The translations under genes were made by a program, and so were the position numbers. From Candidatus Heimdallarchaeota archaeon (GTDB lineage: Archaea; Asgardarchaeota; Heimdallarchaeia; JABLTI01), in assembly GCA_019058165.1 (NCBI GenBank), contig JAHLVZ010000003.1, positions 1 to 64,000 of the forward strand: DNA of 64,000 nt, in the 5' to 3' direction. The notes below the pieces were generated by a model. That model saw only the letters and a program-made list of their open reading frames with translations, had not been told where the DNA came from and made no database searches. Positions 58,501 to 64,000 of this stretch are shown here, in pieces; positions within the stretch are counted from its first letter, which is position 1; every line of letters starts with the position of its first letter.

Positions 58501-59399
58501 TGAGTAAAAGAAAAGTAGCAATAATTACTGACGCTTCATCTGATCTTCCACCGGAGCTTGTTGAAAAACACAAAATTACAATTCTACCGATTTTGATAAA
58601 TTTCGAAAGCAAGTCTTACAAAGTTGAGGGTATAGAAAAAGGCATTACTTGGGATGAATACTATAGTCTTGTTGACAAAGAAATTCCAACTACGGCAATC
58701 CCTGGTCCTGGTGTTTTTCTGAAGGCATTTGAAGAAGCATTAACAGTCGCAGATACAGTCATTGGGTTATTTATTTCTGAGAAATTATCTGGAACATTCA
58801 AAACAGCACAAAGTGTTGTAAAGCAATACCTACCAGATAAAGATATCAGTGTATATGATTCGCAAGTTACTTGTTCTTCTTTAGGATTAATAGCATTAGA
58901 AGCTGCTAGATTAGCATCAGAAGGCAAATCAAAAGAAGAAGTAGCAAAGAAAATCGAAGAATGGTTACCCGATTTGCATTTAAAAGGAATTATGAATACT
59001 CTAGAGAATCTTGTTCGGGCTGGACGACTTTCGAAAACAAAGAAATTTATGGCAAATATTTTGAAATTTAAACCAGTTTGTGGTTATGTTGATGGCGAAG
59101 TACACATCTATGGACAACTTCGAGCCGATGATGAATTGATAATTCAGCAAATGAAGAAACTTGGAGTGAAAGCTTTACAAAACATGCATCCAGATAATAA
59201 AACATTGTTTATCAATCATACAAGATGGCCTGAAGCTGCAGAAGATATAGCTAAACATATTGAGAAACACAATCCCGAAAATAAGGAAATAATCATCCAA
59301 GAAACTGGTCCTCTTACTTCATTTTTCACTGGCAGGAAGCTCTTAACAGTGGATTATATTGGTAAATTTGATCCTGATTGGTTGTTAAAAACAAAATGA
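58501..59399 (+). CDS. DegV family protein (tandem paralog)
   Basis: VAIITDASSDLPPELVEKHKITILPI; ATG at 58501 matches the N-terminus of the first copy. Confidence 0.88.
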
Positions 59400-59411
59400 A
59401 AAATAACACGG

Positions 59412-59581
59412 GGAAATCCTAAATATAGGCTATCCTTTCTCTTCTTTTTTATTCAGAGTTCAATGGAATACTAGATAACTTTGAGTAATATTCAATTGCT
59501 TCTTGAATGAATTCTTTCTTTAGAAATCCGTGTGGAGTTTTGAATTTGAAAATGCGTTCAGCGAGTTTATCAATAGAGAAC
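59412..59581 (-). pseudogene. Remnant of the 3' end of an AOR gene
   Basis: Reverse translation FSIDKLAERIFKFKTPHGFLKKEFIQEAIEYYSKLSSIPLNSE* versus AOR C-terminus FSADKLAERIFRLKTPHGFIKKEFIQEAIEYYSKLSSIPLNSK*. Confidence 0.8.
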
Positions 59582-59620
59582 AAGAAAAAGAGGATATAGA
59601 AGAAGTTGAAGAATAAATCT

Positions 59621-61414
59621 TCATTTCTTTCTTCTTCTCGAGTAAACTATACAGACAATTTCTATTGTTAGCAAACTGATTATGGATATCGCAAAATCGA
59701 ATCCTGAGCCTTTCTTTGTCACATCCTGAACTTTAACTATGAGATAGTATTCACCTAAGGATCCATCAGATTTTATAACAATATAATAGATTCCTGGTGC
59801 GGGAGGTTCAAATTCGATTATATAAGAATCATTCAGTGCCCACAAATAAATTGATTCCAATTCGTCATTATAGATTTGAATTGAAACATTATCAATGGAA
59901 TTTGGGTAAGAAGTATCAAGTGAAATTTCAAGGAATTTTGTTTCTGTAACGTTTACTCTATACATATCAAAATCAGCTTCATTTAGAAATTCACCTGTTA
60001 GGGTATCTTCCTCATAGTCATCAGGTAAAATATATTCTTGTATAAGAAGTCCTACTTTGAAATCTAACTGAGTACTATGTTGGCTCAGATTAAACGTTAG
60101 ACTACATGATTGATCAACTAATTTTGAGTAAACTGGATCTTTGAAATTATGAGTTTTCAGAAAAATAACTGGTGGAATCCATGTTACAGTATAGTAGAAA
60201 TTAGCCCAACCATCAGAGTAGCCTTGTGTAAAGTTAAGAACCCAATCATGACGGGAACCTAATTCCAGAATTTTGAATTGATAATGACCTGCGGGTATAT
60301 TGATATCATATTGTATATTATCACTCGTAGAGAAGAAATTATCTTCTAAAATTATTAGTTCATCCAGTACGAGATCTACTTCTAATGCACCAATTTGCAG
60401 CTTAAGCGTATAGTTGTTCTTTGTCGAAGCTATGGGTGTATTCCAAGATACTTTTAGTAAATAATCACCATTTTCAGTGAAAGTATAATCCCATCCGGGA
60501 TCCCATTCGTTGAATATTTCATGTGTTGTATTGAAAATGTACAAGTTTAGAGTATAGTTTGATTCATAAAACACTCGCATTTTAATTGGAGCTTCAGTAA
60601 TGGTTATTTCATAAAAGTGAGAGCTATCCTCTTCAGTTAGAAAACTACTAAATTCCGCAGGATTAGAATTTACACTTGTTTTATCTGAAATATCTATATT
60701 CATTGTAAAATTTAGAGGATAAATAGTTGGATCACCGACTGTTTCAACATATATTTCCCAAGTTTCTCCAGGCATTACTTGAAATGAAAGAAAAGTCTCT
60801 TCTTCTGTTGAATAATCCTCATATAACCAACTTGAAGTACCGAAGTATCTTGCTTTAACCCAGAAATCAGTATCATCTTCATCTGTTTCGTTTAATACCG
60901 AATGAATATTCACAGAAGTAATTTCATTATACGTGAAAATAAGATAATTATAATCACCACTATAATAGAGTGATTCTTCCCAAGTATATTCTTCTTGATC
61001 AACAATATATGGAATTGGATTTACATGAATTGTTAATCTAAATGGTGCAGGATAAACTTCAGTATCATCTGTTGATGTTACAGTAATATTCAAATCAATA
61101 TTTGACTCAAATCTCATTGTATAATACATCTCAGAGTCACTCCACATCTGGGTGTTATTTCCAGCAGTGATGTTATACACTTGCATAACCATATTAGGTA
61201 CATTGGATGATAAATAATCAAAACGAAGATGTAGAACTGCAGGACTTGAAGTAATACTAATTTCCTCAAAATATGTTTCCACATTTTCAGTAAATGTCTC
61301 TTCAATGTAATAATCATCAGCCTTCACATTTGGTAATTGAAAATTACTAAATCCAAAAACCAAACTTATAATTAGAATAGTTGTAATAAAAGTTAATTGC
61401 GTTTTATTCTTCAC
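59621..61414 (-). CDS. Secreted/surface protein with PPC-like beta repeats and C-terminal TM
   Basis: Signal-like N-terminus, repeated beta-rich units (DFDMYRVNVTE...GIYYIVIKSDGS), C-terminal hydrophobic anchor then RRRKK. Confidence 0.65.
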   Translation of the reverse strand: MKNKTQLTFITTILIISLVFGFSNFQLPNVKADDYYIEETFTENVETYFEEISITSSPAVLHLRFDYLSSNVPNMVMQVYNITAGNNTQMWSDSEMYYTMRFESNIDLNITVTSTDDTEVYPAPFRLTIHVNPIPYIVDQEEYTWEESLYYSGDYNYLIFTYNEITSVNIHSVLNETDEDDTDFWVKARYFGTSSWLYEDYSTEEETFLSFQVMPGETWEIYVETVGDPTIYPLNFTMNIDISDKTSVNSNPAEFSSFLTEEDSSHFYEITITEAPIKMRVFYESNYTLNLYIFNTTHEIFNEWDPGWDYTFTENGDYLLKVSWNTPIASTKNNYTLKLQIGALEVDLVLDELIILEDNFFSTSDNIQYDINIPAGHYQFKILELGSRHDWVLNFTQGYSDGWANFYYTVTWIPPVIFLKTHNFKDPVYSKLVDQSCSLTFNLSQHSTQLDFKVGLLIQEYILPDDYEEDTLTGEFLNEADFDMYRVNVTETKFLEISLDTSYPNSIDNVSIQIYNDELESIYLWALNDSYIIEFEPPAPGIYYIVIKSDGSLGEYYLIVKVQDVTKKGSGFDFAISIISLLTIEIVCIVYSRRRKK

Positions 61415-61654
61415 AATAATTTCTCCCTATAATTCTTATACAATTTCATTATAAATTAGTTTAGGAAACAAGCAAATTATGAGTAATACTAATAAAAAAA
61501 AAGTGAAAAATTACCTAATATTCTATTACTTACAAATTAATATTTACTACTGGCGATTTATTGTCAGAAGCTGGGGTTTTTTTCTAGTAATGATTTCCAC
61601 ATTGAATACAAATTATTGGAAATCCTAAATATAGGATGCCCTTTCTCTTCTTTT

Positions 61655-63403
61655 TTATTTAGAGTTCAATGGAATACTTGATAACTTTGAATAATATTCA
61701 ATTGCTTCTTGAATGAATTCTTTCTTTATGAATCCATGTGGAGTCTTTAATCTGAAGATACGCTCAGCAAGTTTATCAGCAGAGAATGCCTGTCCTGCGT
61801 CCTTTTTCCATTGATTCTTCTTCTGATAAGCTTCATCTGCAAGTTTGAGCAAGGATTTTTCAGAATAGTCTTTGCCGATTGAGATTAAACTTTTTAGAGT
61901 TCGTTCAATATTGAATACTTTTCTTGCAAATAAGCAAACTACTAAAGAATTGAGTATTAAACGCCATTTCTCCTCTTGTATTAAGGAATCAACAACTTCT
62001 TTTGGTAAAAGCTCCTTGCCGAATGCTTTCTGGTCATAGCTGTAACCAGCATTACAAAGGTGAGAATGTCTTTGTCCTATCATGTGTCCAATTATGCTTG
62101 CTGGACCAGTCATATATCCTGCGGGAGTTTGTCCTCCAATTCTAATGGCATATTGTTCTCCACCATATTTTTCTACACAAGCATCTATTCCTTCTCCGAG
62201 AGTATAATAGAAATCATTCTCTCTTCTTATTGTCAAATTGATAGCTGTTAGATAATTTATAGTGTCTCCGAATTCAAAATTAACACCCATGGTGTCTGTT
62301 GCAGTTATAATTCCTTCTTGATAAGCATCTGTGGCCCAAGCTAATATTCCTCCTAAAGAAATGATGTCAAAACCATTCCTATCTGCGATTTCAATCAATC
62401 TTAAAACATCGGAGCCAGTTTCGATCCCTAAATTCGATCCTAATGCATATATTAACTCATAATCATATGGAACAAAAGTTGTTTCCACATCATATTCTTC
62501 TTTCTTGTAAGGAACTCGTAGATATGCAACATGAATACACCCAACAGGACATTGGGAGCAAGCAATTTTCCTTAACAACAGATTATCTGCAAAGAATTCT
62601 CCAGAGATTTTGTCTATATGTTCGAATTTACCACTGCTGAAATTCCTGGTTGGTAAAGCTCCCATTGCATTAATTGATTTTATACCTGCAGCAGTCCCCA
62701 AAATATGGTATTTGTCCATGTCATCACTGTTTTTGAGATGATCATAAATTTCTCGATATGCTTTCTTGTATGCTTTCATATCAGGATACACAAAATCTTT
62801 GGTTCCTTCTATCACTAAAGCTTTTAGATTCTTTGAGCCAAAAACTGCCCCTAAACCTAATCGACCAAAATGACGATAATTATCAACGTTAATATTTGCA
62901 TATTTGACTAATCTATCTCCTGCCCTACCAGATCTAATGAAACTCCGTCGGCCCGGACCTTGTGGTTCCGCATCTCTTAAAATTCTCCCAACTGCAAAAA
63001 CACTTCTAAGATTCCATAGTAATTCGGCATTCTTGATAGTAATACTGTCATCATGTACTGCAATATATACAGGATGTGTTGCCTTTCCTCGAATAATTAA
63101 TCCATCATATCCTGCAAATCTTAATGCAGAAGCCAACCTTCCTCCGGCATAGCTTTCACCTAGCTCATTGTTTAAAGGTGATTTGAACAAAGCAACGGTT
63201 TTAGAAGCAGTTGGAAAAGCTGCAGTTAAAGGACCATTTGCAAATACAATTACGTTATCTTCCGAAAGTGGATCAGCAGTAGGTGAGCAATTCTTCGTGA
63301 AAATCTCTGTAGCTAATATGACTCCACCCAAGTATTTGTCTAGTGTGTGGTCATTAGTAGCTTTAACTTTTCTTTTAGATAAATCTATATCAATAATCTT
63401 CAT
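61655..63403 (-). CDS. Aldehyde ferredoxin oxidoreductase family protein
   Basis: DLSKRKVK...YLGGVILATEI...CSQCPVGCIH; AOR-type N- and C-domains. Confidence 0.9.
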   Translation of the reverse strand: MKIIDIDLSKRKVKATNDHTLDKYLGGVILATEIFTKNCSPTADPLSEDNVIVFANGPLTAAFPTASKTVALFKSPLNNELGESYAGGRLASALRFAGYDGLIIRGKATHPVYIAVHDDSITIKNAELLWNLRSVFAVGRILRDAEPQGPGRRSFIRSGRAGDRLVKYANINVDNYRHFGRLGLGAVFGSKNLKALVIEGTKDFVYPDMKAYKKAYREIYDHLKNSDDMDKYHILGTAAGIKSINAMGALPTRNFSSGKFEHIDKISGEFFADNLLLRKIACSQCPVGCIHVAYLRVPYKKEEYDVETTFVPYDYELIYALGSNLGIETGSDVLRLIEIADRNGFDIISLGGILAWATDAYQEGIITATDTMGVNFEFGDTINYLTAINLTIRRENDFYYTLGEGIDACVEKYGGEQYAIRIGGQTPAGYMTGPASIIGHMIGQRHSHLCNAGYSYDQKAFGKELLPKEVVDSLIQEEKWRLILNSLVVCLFARKVFNIERTLKSLISIGKDYSEKSLLKLADEAYQKKNQWKKDAGQAFSADKLAERIFRLKTPHGFIKKEFIQEAIEYYSKLSSIPLNSK

Positions 63404-63822
63404 CCTTCAACTTCCTCCATTTCTAGGATGCCATGAGGGCAGAAGGGAACACACTTTCCACAATGAGTACAGACAATTGGTATTCCTGATTTTCCATCTA
63501 ATCTTATTGCTCCAATAATACATGCCTTTTCACAGAGACCACAAGCATCACATTTTGAAGGATCTAAAATAACTCCTCCACCTTTTCTTTTTCTTAACGC
63601 ATTTGTAGGACATGCTCGTACGCATACAGGATCCAGGCAACCTCTACAAACTACTACCGCATAATAGGCTGTTTGTCCTGCTGCTTTTACTTTTATGGCT
63701 GATTGATCGATAGATAAGGTATTGAACCTCTCTCGAGCACATGCCATAACACAACATAAACACCCCACACATCTTTCCAGGTGTCTAATTGTTAATTTCT
63801 TGGGCATATCTTTACTTTGCAT
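63400..63822 (-). CDS. 4Fe-4S ferredoxin-type electron-transfer partner of AOR
   Basis: CVGCLCCVMAC, CRGCLDPVCVRACP, CDACGLCEKAC, CTHCGKCVPFCP; 4-nt overlap with AOR. Confidence 0.9.
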   Translation of the reverse strand: MQSKDMPKKLTIRHLERCVGCLCCVMACARERFNTLSIDQSAIKVKAAGQTAYYAVVVCRGCLDPVCVRACPTNALRKRKGGGVILDPSKCDACGLCEKACIIGAIRLDGKSGIPIVCTHCGKCVPFCPHGILEMEEVEG

Positions 63823-63944
63823 CTTTAACCTTATTAGTTTTTACAGACTCATATATCTAATCGGAATTAGTGAAAAATAATCTCAGTATTTTAACTGAAA
63901 AGTTTAAGTTGTATTGTCATTTATGATAATATGTGGTGTAGATA

Positions 63945-64000
63945 ATGCTAGATGAAATAGGTTTCTTCATTTTTCTTTGGTGTATTCTAATGTCTATTTT
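63945..64000 (+). CDS. Possible membrane protein start, truncated at window edge
   Basis: ATG then LDEIGFFIFLWCILMSI, open to the edge. Confidence 0.25.
   Translation, partial: MLDEIGFFIFLWCILMSI

Noticed and set aside
63168-63518. 116-aa ORF antisense to the AOR/ferredoxin junction
   Set aside because: Shadow ORF of strongly supported genes.
1-64000. CRISPR array, rRNA operon, transposase or integrase, prophage
   Set aside because: No regularly spaced repeats, rRNA-like blocks or recognisable mobile-element proteins were seen. Short hairpin repeats were noted separately.

Overview
AT-rich archaeal chromosomal window, densely coding on both strands. I infer an Asgard-type archaeon from Ras-, Rab- and Rag-like small GTPases, roadblock/longin-like proteins, RING-like zinc-finger membrane proteins and an N-myristoyltransferase-like double-GNAT protein. 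Housekeeping content: TldD/PmbA, M17 aminopeptidase, aconitase, isocitrate dehydrogenase, SurE, DegV x2, nitroreductase, an ABC-2 exporter, ferredoxin-MinD and NifX-like genes with a DUF134 regulator, and aldehyde ferredoxin oxidoreductase with its Fe-S partner. Most notable observations: (1) a segment-swapped asparaginase domain fused to a class-I glutamine-amidotransferase-like domain (4.0-6.5 kb); (2) an NMT-like protein (15.9-17.0 kb); (3) circularly permuted SBP_bac_5 proteins plus two 'mini' versions keeping only the permuted C-lobe (17.0-23.6 kb); (4) a 28.5-49.3 kb island with a RagA-like/RagC-like convergent pair, other GTPases, a receptor-like protein, roadblock-like proteins and a possible folliculin/DENN-like protein; (5) a cluster of membrane RING-like genes with an unannotated pseudogene and a degenerate paralog. 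Smaller findings: a candidate structured 5' leader RNA, a homopolymer frameshift in surE, an in-frame stop in an SPFH gene, a dispersed CGTCGA-TTTT-TCGACG hairpin, and a duplicated AOR 3' end. Family calls come from reading motifs by eye; no database search was run. No tRNA, rRNA or CRISPR was recognised.
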